DNA of 64,000 nt from Fictibacillus halophilus (GCF_016401385.1 NZ_JAEACF010000001.1:3162001-3226000), one strand, 5' to 3'. Positions 17,653 through 26,748 are shown, counted from the first letter of the stretch. The notes: generated by a model not told the origin, from the sequence alone. Program-made: numbers and translations.

Positions 17653-19392
17653 TTAAACAGGTAAGATCATAGAGACAGTCGTGCCCTGACCTTCTATACT
17701 TGTAAAATGTAATTTCCCATTATGCTCTTTCATGATTTTCGAACTGATCATCAGCCCTAATCCAGTACCCTTTTCTTTTGTTGTGTAAAAAGGTTCGCAC
17801 ATTTTTTGAATTCGCTCTGCTGGAATACCACAGCCTTGATCCTTGACTGACACGTGAATGTTTTCGTCGATCTGTTCTCCTCTAATCACAATCTCTCCGC
17901 CATTCACCATAGAGTCGATCGCATTCTTCAAGAGATTGATCAAAACTTGCTTCAGTTCGTTTTCCTCAGCATGAATCCATAGTAAATCTTCGGACATTTC
18001 CTTCTTGATCTGAACATTTTGTCGGAGAGCTTCAGGCTGTAAAAGGATTTCTACAAATTCCACAATCTCGTTCAAACATGTCTTTTTATACGTTCGGACT
18101 TGGGGCTTTGCCAACAATAACAGCTGTCCCATGATCTGATCGATGCGGTCCAGTTCTTTATCCATAATGCTGTAATAGTTGGAAGGATCAATCTCTTTGC
18201 TATCATGTAAAAACTGAATAAATCCTTTTAGCGAGGTTAGCGGATTTCGGATTTCATGAGCAACCGAAGCCGCTAGCTGACCAACGATGGAAAGTTTGTC
18301 AGACTGTCGAAGCATATCTTCTGATTTTTTTCGATCAGAGATGTCACGCGTAACTCCAATAATCTCGACTACTTTTCCTGTATCGTCCGTGATGCTTTTA
18401 CACGATGTTTCGAGCCACACATAATGGCCGTCTTTATGCTGTAATCGAAATGGAACAGTTTTCGTACATGGTCCTGAAATTAAATCTTCATGTGCTTTTC
18501 TTGAAATCTCTTCATCATCCGGATGAAGCATTCCATAGCCTGTATCTCCTAAAATTTCTTCAGGTCTTTTCCCTAATAACGCATAAGAGGCAGGTGAAAT
18601 GTACGTAAATGAACCATCTGCTTTATGTGTTGTGATCATATCCATCGCGTTTTCAGCGAGCAGCCTGTACCTCGCTTCACTCTCTTCTAACAGCTGTCGG
18701 GACTCGATCTTTTCCGTTACCTCCCGACCGAATACAAGCAAGTTCTTTCTAGATCCATCTGGGTGAAACACTGGAATTTTATAAACATCAAAAAAACGTG
18801 TGCTGCCGTCTTGCGCAGGCACGAATTCTTCACACCGAACAATCTCTTTTGCTTGCCACACTTGTTCATCCGTCTCGATACAATATTGAAAAACATCACG
18901 AAAGTCAGGCGTGATCTCCGCTAAGTCGGCATCAGTCTTCCCAGTAAAATCAAATCCAGGCAGTTCAAATAGTTCACCTACGAATTCATTTGCAAACACA
19001 AAGCGCCCATCTCCGTCTTTAATGCCAATAAAATCCGGAACGATGTTCATTAACGTTTTCATAAGAGGTTCCTGACAAGAATGAACGACAGCCGGCAGTT
19101 CTTTCAAGATATAATAGCGTAAAGAACTCTCAACAAACGGCAACGTTCCTTCACTCACTTTTACCGAAATAAAACCATTCTCAGCAAGCAATGTTCCTTC
19201 TTCACCATCTGAATGACGTAAAAGCACTTCATTCACTGACTTTCCTGTTTCAAAAGCTGCCTGATCTGTCAGGTTTAAAAAATGTTGATTCACTGCTGTT
19301 AATACTTCATTCTGATCTACAACCACAACCGCTTCAGAAAGCTGATCAATAAACGTTTGAAAATATTCCATCTCTACTGAAATCGCTGTCAT
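17653..19392 (-). CDS. PAS-domain sensor histidine kinase (sporulation-kinase type)
   Basis: 579 residues if started at the ATG 19392, which has AAGGGGGG at good spacing; an ATG 24 bp earlier lies within that site. No membrane helix, so a cytoplasmic sensor. Three PAS-like regions (about 10-110, 120-240 and 245-365), the last with the PAC tail GVTRDISDRKK. HisKA box with the phosphate-accepting His near residue 379 in VAHEIRNPLTSLKG. HATPase with NLLKNAIDSM, DQGCGIP and GTGLGLMISSKIM. No response regulator is adjacent. Architecture resembles the orphan kinases that feed Spo0F, but the target is inference. Confidence 0.9.
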   Translation of the reverse strand: MTAISVEMEYFQTFIDQLSEAVVVVDQNEVLTAVNQHFLNLTDQAAFETGKSVNEVLLRHSDGEEGTLLAENGFISVKVSEGTLPFVESSLRYYILKELPAVVHSCQEPLMKTLMNIVPDFIGIKDGDGRFVFANEFVGELFELPGFDFTGKTDADLAEITPDFRDVFQYCIETDEQVWQAKEIVRCEEFVPAQDGSTRFFDVYKIPVFHPDGSRKNLLVFGREVTEKIESRQLLEESEARYRLLAENAMDMITTHKADGSFTYISPASYALLGKRPEEILGDTGYGMLHPDDEEISRKAHEDLISGPCTKTVPFRLQHKDGHYVWLETSCKSITDDTGKVVEIIGVTRDISDRKKSEDMLRQSDKLSIVGQLAASVAHEIRNPLTSLKGFIQFLHDSKEIDPSNYYSIMDKELDRIDQIMGQLLLLAKPQVRTYKKTCLNEIVEFVEILLQPEALRQNVQIKKEMSEDLLWIHAEENELKQVLINLLKNAIDSMVNGGEIVIRGEQIDENIHVSVKDQGCGIPAERIQKMCEPFYTTKEKGTGLGLMISSKIMKEHNGKLHFTSIEGQGTTVSMILPV

Positions 19393-19571
19393 TCCATTTG
19401 TCCCCCCTTTATCCATCTAATTCTCTACTGTAACTATAGCAAAAAAGACTTAATGATATAACAAAATTCGACAAATTTAGCTAAAAACAGCTGAAGTCAG
19501 TTCCATCCTACTATTTTTCTTAAGATTTCCATTGCTTTACACTTAAGAATTTACTATATTTGATTAATGTA

Positions 19572-19586
19572 AGAGGTCTGACCTCT
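19572..19586. other. 15-bp palindrome upstream of the AmiS/UreI gene
   Basis: AGAGGTCTGACCTCT, 35 bp before the start codon of the channel gene. Could be an operator or a leader hairpin. It shares the GGTCTGACC centre with the 19-bp element at 4160 and 60711 but not its flanks. Confidence 0.45.
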
Positions 19587-19620
19587 ATAACGAATTTATA
19601 AAAAGTAATGAGGGAATAAA

Positions 19621-20244
19621 ATGGGTGCTATAGGATTGCTGTTTTCAGGTGGAGCTTTATTCTTAAACAGTTTAATGTTGCTTGGAAAAGCTGAAGAAAA
19701 AAGTGTCGCGTTTTTCAATATATTAGTCGGATTACTTCAAGTTATCACGCCGATCTATCTCATTATTACGTCTGATGGATCGAACTGGTCGATGTTCAAC
19801 AACGGCGCTGTCTTCTTGTTTGGATTCACGTACCTTTATCTAGGAGTAACGATCTTAAAAGGGTTCGATTCCAGCGGGCTCGGATGGTACTCCCTATGGG
19901 TATCGATGATGGCCATCGTTTACGCACTTGTGTTTTACGTTCAAGAAAATGACATTGTCAACGCTCTAACGTGGGTGCTGTGGGCGTTCCTTTGGTTTCT
20001 GTTCTTCTTATCGTCCGCACTTAAAAAACCGTACGAAAATTATATCGGAAGAGTCGCTTTCGTTCAGTCATGGGTGACGTTAACGCTACCTTCTCTATTC
20101 ATGCTGCTCGATCTGTGGCAAAACGCTAAGCTTCAAGAAATCTGGACGTATGTATGCATCGGATCAATGGTTTATTTTGTAGTAGAAGCGATTTTGTTTG
20201 CAAAATCGATCAAAAAAGAAAAATTAGTTGAAGAATTAGCTTAA
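19621..20244 (+). CDS. AmiS/UreI family urea or amide channel
   Basis: 207 residues with six hydrophobic segments, starting MGAIGLLFSGGALFLNSLML. The AmiS/UreI signature is seen in the Asn/Gly-rich first helix, SNWSMFNNGAVFLFGFTYLYLG near residue 58 and LTWVLWAFLWFLFFL near 120. Family members pass urea, acetamide or ammonia, some gated by pH. GAGGG precedes the ATG. It faces speB, whose product releases urea, but no urease or amidase is in the window. The substrate is inference. Confidence 0.88.
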   Translation: MGAIGLLFSGGALFLNSLMLLGKAEEKSVAFFNILVGLLQVITPIYLIITSDGSNWSMFNNGAVFLFGFTYLYLGVTILKGFDSSGLGWYSLWVSMMAIVYALVFYVQENDIVNALTWVLWAFLWFLFFLSSALKKPYENYIGRVAFVQSWVTLTLPSLFMLLDLWQNAKLQEIWTYVCIGSMVYFVVEAILFAKSIKKEKLVEELA

Positions 20245-20250
20245 GTGCAA

Positions 20251-20284
20251 GCCGGTCTCGATGTATCGAGGCCGGTTTTTCTTA
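20251..20284 (+). terminator. Terminator of the AmiS/UreI gene
   Basis: GCCGGTCTCGAT / ATCGAGGCCGG stem, 2-base loop, T-run. Confidence 0.9.
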
Positions 20285-20296
20285 TTTGGTGAGGTG

Positions 20297-20460
20297 TGCT
20301 AGACGTTGTGTGATGAGGGTGGCGGATGGCAATTAAGTCGTTTTGATGAGTAATTAAGTCGGAGTATGGTTCTATTAAGTCTAATTAGAAAAAATTAAGT
20401 CTAAATCCATACCAATTAAGTCTAATTCACAAAATAAAGGCAATTCGACACAGCTCGACA
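20297..20460. repeat. 21-bp period array C (ATTAAGTC core) with leader and trailer
   Basis: ATTAAGTC starts at 20332, 20353, 20374, 20394 and 20415, periods 21, 21, 20 and 21; flanking bases of each unit differ. A 12-mer TGCTAGACGTTG at 20297 lies exactly 35 bp before the first unit, as in array D. After the array ACACAGCTCGACAT at 20448 also has a near copy after array D. It occupies the convergent gap between the channel gene and speB. Confidence 0.85.
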
Positions 20461-20481
20461 TTCTCTCAACAGTCACACCAA

Positions 20482-20532
20482 ACAAAAAACCCCTGTTCGG
20501 CGGCTGCAAACAACAGCATTCAAACAGGGGTT
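20482..20532 (-). terminator. speB terminator
   Basis: AACCCCTGTT and AACAGGGGTT arms enclose a second small hairpin; T-rich tail on the minus strand. Confidence 0.88.
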
Positions 20533-20541
20533 ACATCTTAA

Positions 20542-21414
20542 TTATTTTACCCAGCCTAACAAAATTTCACGAAGAAACTTGCTAGCTGCGATCGGTGTTT
20601 GCTCAGAGTGGTCATAAACTGGAGCTACTTCTACTAAGTCTGCTCCGATTACGTTAATGTCCGCTTTTGCGATCAATTGAATCGCTTCAAGAAGCTCTTT
20701 AGACGTGATTCCGCCTGCTTCTGCTGTTCCTGTTCCAGGAGCTGCAGATGGATCTAACACATCAATATCGATCGTAACGTACACGTTACGTCCCTTTAAT
20801 GTTGGAAGAACTTCTTTTAACGGCTCAGCTACATCGAACTTGTACATGTGCATGCCGCTTGTTTTTGCAAATTCAAACTCTTCACGCATACCTGAACGGA
20901 TTCCAAACGAATACACGTTTTCTGCTCCGATCAGATCACAAACTTTACGAATCGGTGTAGAGTGAGAAAGGACCTCACCTTCATACTGCTCACGAAGGTC
21001 AGCATGTGCATCAATATGAATAACCACATAGTCATCATATTTTTGCTTCAACGCTTTAAAAACCGGCCAAGTCACAAGGTGCTCTCCACCCATTCCAAGC
21101 GGAAACTTGTTGTCAGCGAGTAACGTTGATACGTACTCTTCAATCATATCAAGAGAACGCTGAGGATTTCCGAACGGTAACGGAATGTCTCCCGCATCAA
21201 AATAGTTCACTTCTTCAAGGTGCTTGTCCATGTATGGGCTGTACTCTTCAAGGCCAAGAGATGCCTCACGAATACGAGCAGGGCCAAAACGGCTACCCGG
21301 ACGGAAGGAAACCGTCCAATCCATCGGCATGCCATAAAGAACAGCATCAGCCGTCTTATAGTCAGGCTTACTTAAAATAAATACATTTCCAGAATAAGCT
21401 TCATCAAAACGCAT
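20542..21414 (-). CDS. speB: Agmatinase
   Basis: 290 residues from ATG 21414 with AAGGAGTG upstream (usual length). Ureohydrolase fold with two manganese ions: ligands in GMGGEHLVTWP near residue 110, HIDAHADLR near 132 and TIDIDVLDPSAAPGTGT near 212. Hydrolyses agmatine to putrescine and urea. Downstream of speE with a 322-bp gap that holds hairpin-repeat copy 3; the two are likely still co-transcribed. It supplies putrescine for SpeE. Confidence 0.95.
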   Translation of the reverse strand: MRFDEAYSGNVFILSKPDYKTADAVLYGMPMDWTVSFRPGSRFGPARIREASLGLEEYSPYMDKHLEEVNYFDAGDIPLPFGNPQRSLDMIEEYVSTLLADNKFPLGMGGEHLVTWPVFKALKQKYDDYVVIHIDAHADLREQYEGEVLSHSTPIRKVCDLIGAENVYSFGIRSGMREEFEFAKTSGMHMYKFDVAEPLKEVLPTLKGRNVYVTIDIDVLDPSAAPGTGTAEAGGITSKELLEAIQLIAKADINVIGADLVEVAPVYDHSEQTPIAASKFLREILLGWVK

Positions 21415-21570
21415 GATTTTACACTCCTTATGTAAAATACAGGACCGTCGCGAAAGCAAGGTACAACTCACTTTTGACGGCCCCCATTTTTATATTTTAA
21501 TCACTGATATTTTCTAACAGATGATCGGTTACTTTTGCTCTCACTTTCCAAAAGGAAACCTCACTGAAAG

Positions 21571-21704
21571 GTTGATTGTAGTGTAAGGTGCGAGACTCCT
21601 GCGGGACAGGCGGGCAGGTGAGACACTTAAGAGTGAAACGTTGCGAATGTGGCTCACCGCCTGCCTCGCGGAAAGCGAAGCACCTGAAACGGAAATCAAC
21701 TACT
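21571..21704 (-). repeat. Dispersed hairpin repeat, copy 3 (reverse orientation)
   Basis: Plus strand reads GTTGATTGTAGTGTAAGG, GCGAGACTCCTGCGGGAC, then GTGGCTCACCGCCTGCCTCG and CGGAAATCAACTAC. It sits between speE and speB. The loop region (AAGAGTGAAACGTTGCGAAT) differs from other copies, as expected if only the stem is constrained. No gene in 21415-21736. Confidence 0.92.
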
Positions 21705-21736
21705 TTCTAAAGCAACAAAGCATAAGTAATTCAGGA

Positions 21737-22567
21737 TTATTTTTTAATCAAGTCACTCACAAACTTCGGCAACGCGAATGAAGCTGTGTGAAGTTGTGGT
21801 GTCCAATACTTTGTTTCGATATCGTGGAAACGATCAGCTGGTACTTCTAGCGGATCGTGTTTCTTAGATCCGATCGTGAACGTCCAAAGTCCGCTTGGGT
21901 AAGTTGGGATGTTCGCTGTGTAAAGACGCGTGATCGGGAAGATCTCACTTACATCGCTGAATACTTGAGAGATCAACTCAGGCGTGAACCAAGGGTTGTC
22001 CGTTTGTGCAACAAAGATTCCGTCTTCTTTAAGTGCTTTAGAGATTCCTTCATAGAAGCCTTTTTCAAAAAGCTTAGCAGCTGGTCCAACCGGCTCAGTT
22101 GAGTCAACCATGATAACATCATACTCGTTATTGCTTGTTGCGATGTGCATGAATCCGTCATCTACTTTTACTTCAACGCGTGGGTTCTCTAGGTCCCCAG
22201 CGATTTCAGGCAGGTATTGCTTAGAATACTCGATTACTTTTCCATCGATCTCAACAAGAACTGCTTTTTCAACAGATGGGTGCTTAAGGACTTCACGAAT
22301 TACTCCACCGTCTCCTCCACCTACAACTAGAACGTTCTTCGGGTTAGGGTGTGTGAAAAGAGGTACGTGTGCTACCATCTCGTGGTAAACGAACTCGTCT
22401 TTTTGCGTTGTCATAACCATGCCATCTAGAATCAGCATGTTTCCGAACTCTTCTGTTTCAACCATATCTAGCTTTTGAAATTCTGTTTGCTCAGATACGT
22501 ACGTTTTGTTAATTTTCATCGTAATTCCGAAATTTTCCGTTTGTTTTTCAGTAAACCAAATACTCAT
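21737..22567 (-). CDS. speE: Spermidine synthase
   Basis: 276 residues from ATG 22567 with AGGAGTGAG upstream; a longer open frame to 22723 has no start signal. Starts [17 protein letters not shown]; decarboxylated-SAM binding site [14 protein letters not shown] near residue 80, and the catalytic Asp in [10 protein letters not shown] near 156. Transfers an aminopropyl group from decarboxylated SAM to putrescine. First gene of speE-speB, as in B. subtilis. Confidence 0.95.
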   Translation of the reverse strand: MSIWFTEKQTENFGITMKINKTYVSEQTEFQKLDMVETEEFGNMLILDGMVMTTQKDEFVYHEMVAHVPLFTHPNPKNVLVVGGGDGGVIREVLKHPSVEKAVLVEIDGKVIEYSKQYLPEIAGDLENPRVEVKVDDGFMHIATSNNEYDVIMVDSTEPVGPAAKLFEKGFYEGISKALKEDGIFVAQTDNPWFTPELISQVFSDVSEIFPITRLYTANIPTYPSGLWTFTIGSKKHDPLEVPADRFHDIETKYWTPQLHTASFALPKFVSDLIKK

Positions 22568-22800
22568 GTTGGTCTCACTCCTACTATATATTTTGAAATG
22601 CCAGGCATCGTTGTTTCGAGATTTTACAAACAAAATGATTATAGCATTCTGGGACCTAAGATTCCAATTCAATTTTTGTAAGAATGCAGCTATTTTCAAA
22701 TAACCACTTCTTATCCATACCACAATTCTGTATTCCTAATCGATATCCACTAAAAATGAGTCGATTACCCTGTTTCTTTCGGCTGACTATTCTGACTACT
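22568..22800. other. Spacer upstream of speE without a visible gene
   Basis: Divergent region between speE and the toxin locus. AT-rich; no open frame with a ribosome binding site. It should hold the speE promoter but I cannot place it with confidence. Confidence 0.5.
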
Positions 22801-22807
22801 TAAGTGG

Positions 22808-22813
22808 TATAAT
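22808..22813 (+). promoter_or_regulatory. Promoter -10 box of the toxin-like gene
   Basis: TATAAT at 22808-22813, with a CTGACT/TGACTA hexamer 18 to 19 bp upstream as a candidate -35. The transcript would have a leader of about 95 bases containing the hairpin GCTGGACATCTTGCGG / CCGCAGCTT before the start codon. Confidence 0.6.
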
Positions 22814-22912
22814 GAAGATAGCGTTCAGAAGGACAGACGGTCGGCGCATTCCCTTTTTTAAACTGAAGCTGGACATCTTGCGGGTATCCGCAGCTTACAG
22901 TTAAGGGGGGTG

Positions 22913-22999
22913 ATGCCTCTGACGATCTTTGAGGCGTTGATGTTCGCGGTCGCTTTCAGCTCGCTTATCGTTACTGTCCTTACGTCTAAAAATAAATAG
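22913..22999 (+). CDS. Type I toxin-like peptide (putative holin-like toxin family)
   Basis: 28 residues, ATG 22913 to TAG 22999, with a strong AAGGGGGGTG site overlapping an alternative GTG start at 22910. The peptide begins MPLTIFEALMFAVAFSS and has a hydrophobic middle and a lysine-containing tail (TSKNK), the pattern of the TxpA/BsrG/putative-holin-like-toxin peptides of Bacillales. In such loci an antisense RNA overlaps the 3' end of the toxin mRNA and blocks it. Here the following 90 bp are highly structured and end in a strong terminator. The antitoxin promoter is not located. Confidence 0.72.
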   Translation: MPLTIFEALMFAVAFSSLIVTVLTSKNK

Positions 23000-23090
23000 G
23001 CCTCTGTCACACGTGTAAAAGCACCGGCTTTTCGTCTTAGAAAATCCGGCCTCGCTTTACCGACTCGTGTGTCCCTTCTGGCGCCCCATT
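23000..23090. ncRNA. Structured 3' region of toxin mRNA, candidate antitoxin overlap
   Basis: CTGTCACACGTG can pair with ACTCGTGTGTCC, and GCACCGG with CCGGCC, inside 23005-23075. This kind of structured tail is where antisense antitoxin RNAs overlap in TxpA/RatA-like systems. A minus-strand promoter was not identified, so the antisense RNA is inference. Confidence 0.4.
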
Positions 23091-23125
23091 CGTCCGTGTT
23101 TCGTACACGGACGATTTCTTTTTCG
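23091..23125 (+). terminator. Terminator of toxin-like transcript
   Basis: CGTCCGTGT / ACACGGACG perfect stem followed by ATTTCTTTTT. Confidence 0.9.
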
Positions 23126-23208
23126 TGGAGTTTCTAAAAAAAACGGATAATAAGGAACAAAAATAGAGCAGCACTTACTCTTATAAGTGATCTAACCTTA
23201 TACCAGGC

Positions 23209-23317
23209 GGGGTATTAACGCCTCTAATTCAGGAAATTGAGGCCTTAATCCTAGAAATTTCCGAATTATTCCGGCGAGTTTTGATCATATATCGGCGAGT
23301 TGACAAAATCCGACTCT
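23209..23317. repeat. 21-bp period array H
   Basis: Related 9-mers start at 23230 (CAGGAAATT), 23251 (CTAGAAATT), 23272 (CGGCGAGTT) and 23293 (CGGCGAGTT): period 21, with pairs of units more alike than the whole. A weaker unit may start at 23209. The end GACAAAATCCGACT at 23302 resembles the trailer of array D. It lies between the toxin terminator and the hydrolase terminator. Confidence 0.7.
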
Positions 23318-23370
23318 AAACACCCAGCATTATACCCCTCTTACCAAAATGCTTGGAACTCGGAGAATCT

Positions 23371-23408
23371 AAAAAAAGCCATGAACATCCAACCGTTGTT
23401 CATGGCTT
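23371..23408 (-). terminator. Terminator of the hydrolase gene at 23418
   Basis: Perfect 12-bp stem AAGCCATGAACA / TGTTCATGGCTT; T-run on the minus strand. Confidence 0.93.
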
Positions 23409-23417
23409 CCTCGACTT

Positions 23418-24266
23418 TTAATTTCCTATAGAGCTATTTCTTACAATCGAATCTATAATGATATCCCAATCCTCTGTATGCAGCTCATGCCCCGTGCCCT
23501 CGAGTGTGACGAGTTCAGCATGCGGAATCGCTCTCGCAAGCGCTTGACCGTGTTCAAACGGAAGTGCCCGATCTTCTGTTCCGTGAAGGATAATTGTCGG
23601 AACTGCAATTTCATTCATACGATCTAAATACTCTTCACCGCCACCTAGATACATATAGTTAAATCGGCTTTGAATCTGTTTGGCGCGCGTGTATTCTCTT
23701 TCTGCTAAAGCGTACATTCTTTTCTTTTCAAAAGGCTTAGATCCTGAAAGAACTGCCCATCCGTCTGCTAGATAAGCCACAGCCTCTTCTCGATCAGTCC
23801 AATCAATCGAAGCACTTTTTCCATGGAAATCTAAAATTTTCTGATCCATCTGAGGCAGCTCCGCTTGTTCTGTTCCGAAAACACTGGACGCCAGGATCGT
23901 GAGGCTTAGTATACGTTCAGGATTCTTGATCGCCATAATCTGTCCGATCATTCCACCAAGAGACATTCCCATGATATTCACTTTCTCTATGGAATAGGCA
24001 TCTAGAATTCCAAACGCATCATCAGCCAGGTCAGCAATCGTATAGTTCGAAGTGCCAGGTTCATAGACCACGGATTGACCGAGATCACGATGGTCATACC
24101 GAATCACATATCTCCCGGCTGCTGCTAAACGCTCACAAAACTCTGTATCCCACCAATCGAGCGAAGACATCGCTCCCATGATAAGTAGAACAGCAGGATC
24201 ACTAGGCTTACCGAAGCTTTCTGTATGGATATCCACCTGATTTGTTTGTAAAAGTTGTTGTTTCAT
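23418..24266 (-). CDS. Alpha/beta hydrolase (RdmC-like esterase)
   Basis: 282 residues from ATG 24266 with CGGAGGAAAAAAG upstream; an in-frame extension to 24350 has no site. Alpha/beta-hydrolase: LLIMGAMSSLDWWD near residue 28, RYDHRDLGQS near 58, nucleophile GMSLGGMIGQ near 98, acid in LHGTEDRALPF near 228 and the His in EGTGHELH near 255. The RYDHRDLGQS segment is typical of aclacinomycin methylesterase-like proteins. Substrate unknown. Confidence 0.88.
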   Translation of the reverse strand: MKQQLLQTNQVDIHTESFGKPSDPAVLLIMGAMSSLDWWDTEFCERLAAAGRYVIRYDHRDLGQSVVYEPGTSNYTIADLADDAFGILDAYSIEKVNIMGMSLGGMIGQIMAIKNPERILSLTILASSVFGTEQAELPQMDQKILDFHGKSASIDWTDREEAVAYLADGWAVLSGSKPFEKKRMYALAEREYTRAKQIQSRFNYMYLGGGEEYLDRMNEIAVPTIILHGTEDRALPFEHGQALARAIPHAELVTLEGTGHELHTEDWDIIIDSIVRNSSIGN

Positions 24267-24855
24267 TCTTTTTTCCTCCGTGATTTTATTTTTTTGCCTT
24301 GTGTAAAGCGCAGAGCAATAAGTACTCAACGGAGTCATCTTGGCCTGCACTTGTCATTAACGAAGTTTGATCCATTTAATGATCATGACGTGTCGGCCTC
24401 CTTCTTTTATTTAATTAGCGGTAATAAAACCCTATTCATTTTAACATAATTTTCTGAACATTTTAACAGAAATAAAAAAAGCAACCCGCGTTATCCACTC
24501 TCGGCTGCTTTTCTCATTTTACATTCAATTAACAGTATTAGTGGAGGTGGATAAGTAAATCTTCTAAAAAATAGTCACTGAGGTATACCTAAAACAATGG
24601 AAGCCCTACCTCTCTTCCATCCTTACGGCTCCTTGTCCGTGCCAGTGTGAATCAGTATTACTACGATCAAGTGATTATTGAATAGAATATATTTGAAAAA
24701 CTTCATAAGGTTATAGAGGAAAGTAAAATCAAAATTAAGGATTAGATGGTTGTAGAAATTAAAGAGGTTAAACTAAGTAAGTTTAAGAAGTGTGTTGTCT
24801 CTGTAACGACTATGAATGAGATCCGTTTCAAGCCCTCATACCATGCCATTAAACC
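24267..24855. other. 590-bp spacer, no intact gene seen
   Basis: Contains a hairpin at 24474-24512 (AAAGCA-CCG type arms around GAGAGTGG, T-run on the minus strand) that may terminate the CarD-type gene far upstream of it. The rest is AT-rich, with stops in all frames and no ribosome binding site followed by a long frame. I could not identify a decayed gene in it. Confidence 0.5.
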
Positions 24856-25317
24856 TTAACAGAAACTTTTAATCTGGGTTTCAGTGATTCCTTTGATTAC
24901 TTCAAGTTCACTGAGTAAAAATCCATATGCACTTTCCAACATCTTTTTTTCGCTTGCATTCAGTGTTTTTTCTTTCTTCATACGCATCAAATCACGTACA
25001 ACTTCGGCACCATCACGTATTTCACCCGTTTTTAGCTTATCTGAATTTACTTTGTATCTTTCTTTCCACGTTAGTAATGTTTCAGATTCTCCATTGTGAA
25101 AATCGTGCATAATCTGCTTTAATGCTAATAGTTCTGTAACAGGGCGTATCTTAGAATTCATAATCTTACACGCTGGAATCATAACTTGCATGTTGCTGAC
25201 TGACATTTTTATAACATAATACTGTTGTTTTTCGTCGGGGAATTCTTTTTCTTCTATGGCTTCAATTACGCCTACTCCATGCATTGGGTACACAATGTTA
25301 TCGCCAATTTGAAACAA
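24856..25317 (-). CDS. CarD/CdnL family transcription regulator
   Basis: 153 residues from TTG 25317, chosen because GGAGGTGG sits just upstream and the protein then starts (M)FQIGDNIVYPMHGVGVIEA, the normal start of CarD/CdnL proteins. The N-terminal Tudor-like domain that binds the RNA polymerase beta subunit (about 1-60) is followed by an alpha-helical DNA-binding domain with LTWKERYKVNSDKLKTG and SEKKMLESAYGFLLSEL. Members stabilise open promoter complexes, often at rRNA promoters. B. subtilis YdeB is the counterpart. Confidence 0.88.
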   Translation of the reverse strand: MFQIGDNIVYPMHGVGVIEAIEEKEFPDEKQQYYVIKMSVSNMQVMIPACKIMNSKIRPVTELLALKQIMHDFHNGESETLLTWKERYKVNSDKLKTGEIRDGAEVVRDLMRMKKEKTLNASEKKMLESAYGFLLSELEVIKGITETQIKSFC

Positions 25318-25428
25318 ATACTCCACCTCCAGATTTGCTAACCTTCTAAGAGTACCACACCCCTCTAATTTAATCAAATATTTTATAATATCATGATTTT
25401 ATTTTTGGTGTCAATCATTTTTATAACA

Positions 25429-25457
25429 AAAAAGCACCTCAAATTTGAGGCGCCTTT
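25429..25457 (-). terminator. Terminator of the amidohydrolase gene
   Basis: GCGCCTCAAATTTGAGGTGC on the minus strand followed by TTTTTT. Confidence 0.92.
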
Positions 25458-25461
25458 CTAC

Positions 25462-26748
25462 TCACAATCGTCCTAAGAGCTCTTTCGTTCGTTCTTTAGC
25501 GTTTGCTATTACTTTTTCTTCATCAATCGTCTTCAACTCGCGGCCACGCATAACGATTTTGCCATCGATGATTACCGTATCCACGTCTTGTCCCGTTGCG
25601 GAATACACAAGAAGATTAGCCGGTTCATGACTTGGCGTCAGATGAAGCTTGTTCATGTCCATCAATATAAGATCTGCCTTTTTACCGACCGTTAAGGATC
25701 CAACCTCATCCCCGATTCCAAGTATGTCAGCACCGTTCTGTGTCGCCATCGATAACACATCATGCGCACTGAGAACCGCCGCTTCTTCGTACTTCAATTT
25801 TTGAAACCAGCTAGCAGCTTTCATTTCTAAGAACAGATCAAGAGAACTAGCACTCGCTGGTCCATCCGTTCCTAGACCAACCTTCACACCGCTATCCATC
25901 AAACGTTTCACATCACTAATTCCGCATCCAAGCTTCGCGTTACTTACCGGATTATGAATGATTCCGCCCTGTATTGTCTTAAGTGTCTCATAATCTGCAT
26001 CGTTAAAATGAACACCATGTGCGAGCAGCACGTGACGGTCGAACACCCCTGCTTGTTTTAAATATTCAACCGGTCTCAGCCCATGCTTGTCTTGAATCAT
26101 CTTCTCTTCGTCTTTCGTTTCTGCTAAATGAATATGAAGCGGAACGTTCTTTTCTTTTGAAAGGTTTACAGCTGCACTCAAAAAATCAGGTGGACACATA
26201 TACGGTGAATGCGGCGCGATCATCGTTGTGATTCGACCGTTTCCTTTTCCGTGCCAGCGGTCCACCACATCTGCCGCTTCCTTCAACCGACCTTCATAAT
26301 CCGAGTCCATCGCGATTAGTCCACGCGCTATGACGGAACGAATTCCCGATTCTACAGCCGCTTCCCCAATCGTATCAATCCCTATGTACATATCAGCGTA
26401 TGAGGTTGTTCCACTCTTGATCATTTCAGCCATAGAAAGAAGGGCACCCCAATAGCGATCTTCATCGTTCATCTTCATCTCTAGCGGAAGCATCTTTTTA
26501 TTGAGCCAAGTCATCAATGTCACATCATCACTATAGCAGCGCAACAGAGACATCGGTGTGTGCTGATGTCCGTTTACAAGGCCCGGCAGCGCCAGCATCC
26601 CTTTTCCGTCGAGCTTTTCAACCGATTCATCGCATTCAAAGTTTCCTATTGAATCAATTCTATTATCTTTTATAAGGATGTCTCCCGTGTTAACAACCCA
26701 TTTTCCATCTGCCGAAGTCGTCATATATTGAATGTTTTGTATAAGCAT
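25462..26748 (-). CDS. mtaD: Amidohydrolase, MTA/SAH deaminase type
   Basis: 428 residues from ATG 26748 with GAGGAGGTTC upstream. Amidohydrolase superfamily (TrzA/AtzB group): metal ligands in PGLVNGHQHTPMSL near residue 60, LHIHLAETKDE near 210, LLAHGVHF near 240 and GLGTDGPASAS near 290. Family known to deaminate 5'-methylthioadenosine or S-adenosylhomocysteine to the inosine forms; related enzymes act on guanine or s-triazines. MTA is a by-product of SpeE, so this fits the nearby polyamine genes, but the substrate is not proven by sequence. Confidence 0.85.
   Translation of the reverse strand: MLIQNIQYMTTSADGKWVVNTGDILIKDNRIDSIGNFECDESVEKLDGKGMLALPGLVNGHQHTPMSLLRCYSDDVTLMTWLNKKMLPLEMKMNDEDRYWGALLSMAEMIKSGTTSYADMYIGIDTIGEAAVESGIRSVIARGLIAMDSDYEGRLKEAADVVDRWHGKGNGRITTMIAPHSPYMCPPDFLSAAVNLSKEKNVPLHIHLAETKDEEKMIQDKHGLRPVEYLKQAGVFDRHVLLAHGVHFNDADYETLKTIQGGIIHNPVSNAKLGCGISDVKRLMDSGVKVGLGTDGPASASSLDLFLEMKAASWFQKLKYEEAAVLSAHDVLSMATQNGADILGIGDEVGSLTVGKKADLILMDMNKLHLTPSHEPANLLVYSATGQDVDTVIIDGKIVMRGRELKTIDEEKVIANAKERTKELLGRL

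Noticed and set aside
19572..19586. Third copy of the GGGGTCTGACCCC element
   Set aside because: The centre matches but the outer bases (AGAG/CTCT) and flanks do not; likely a separate palindrome.
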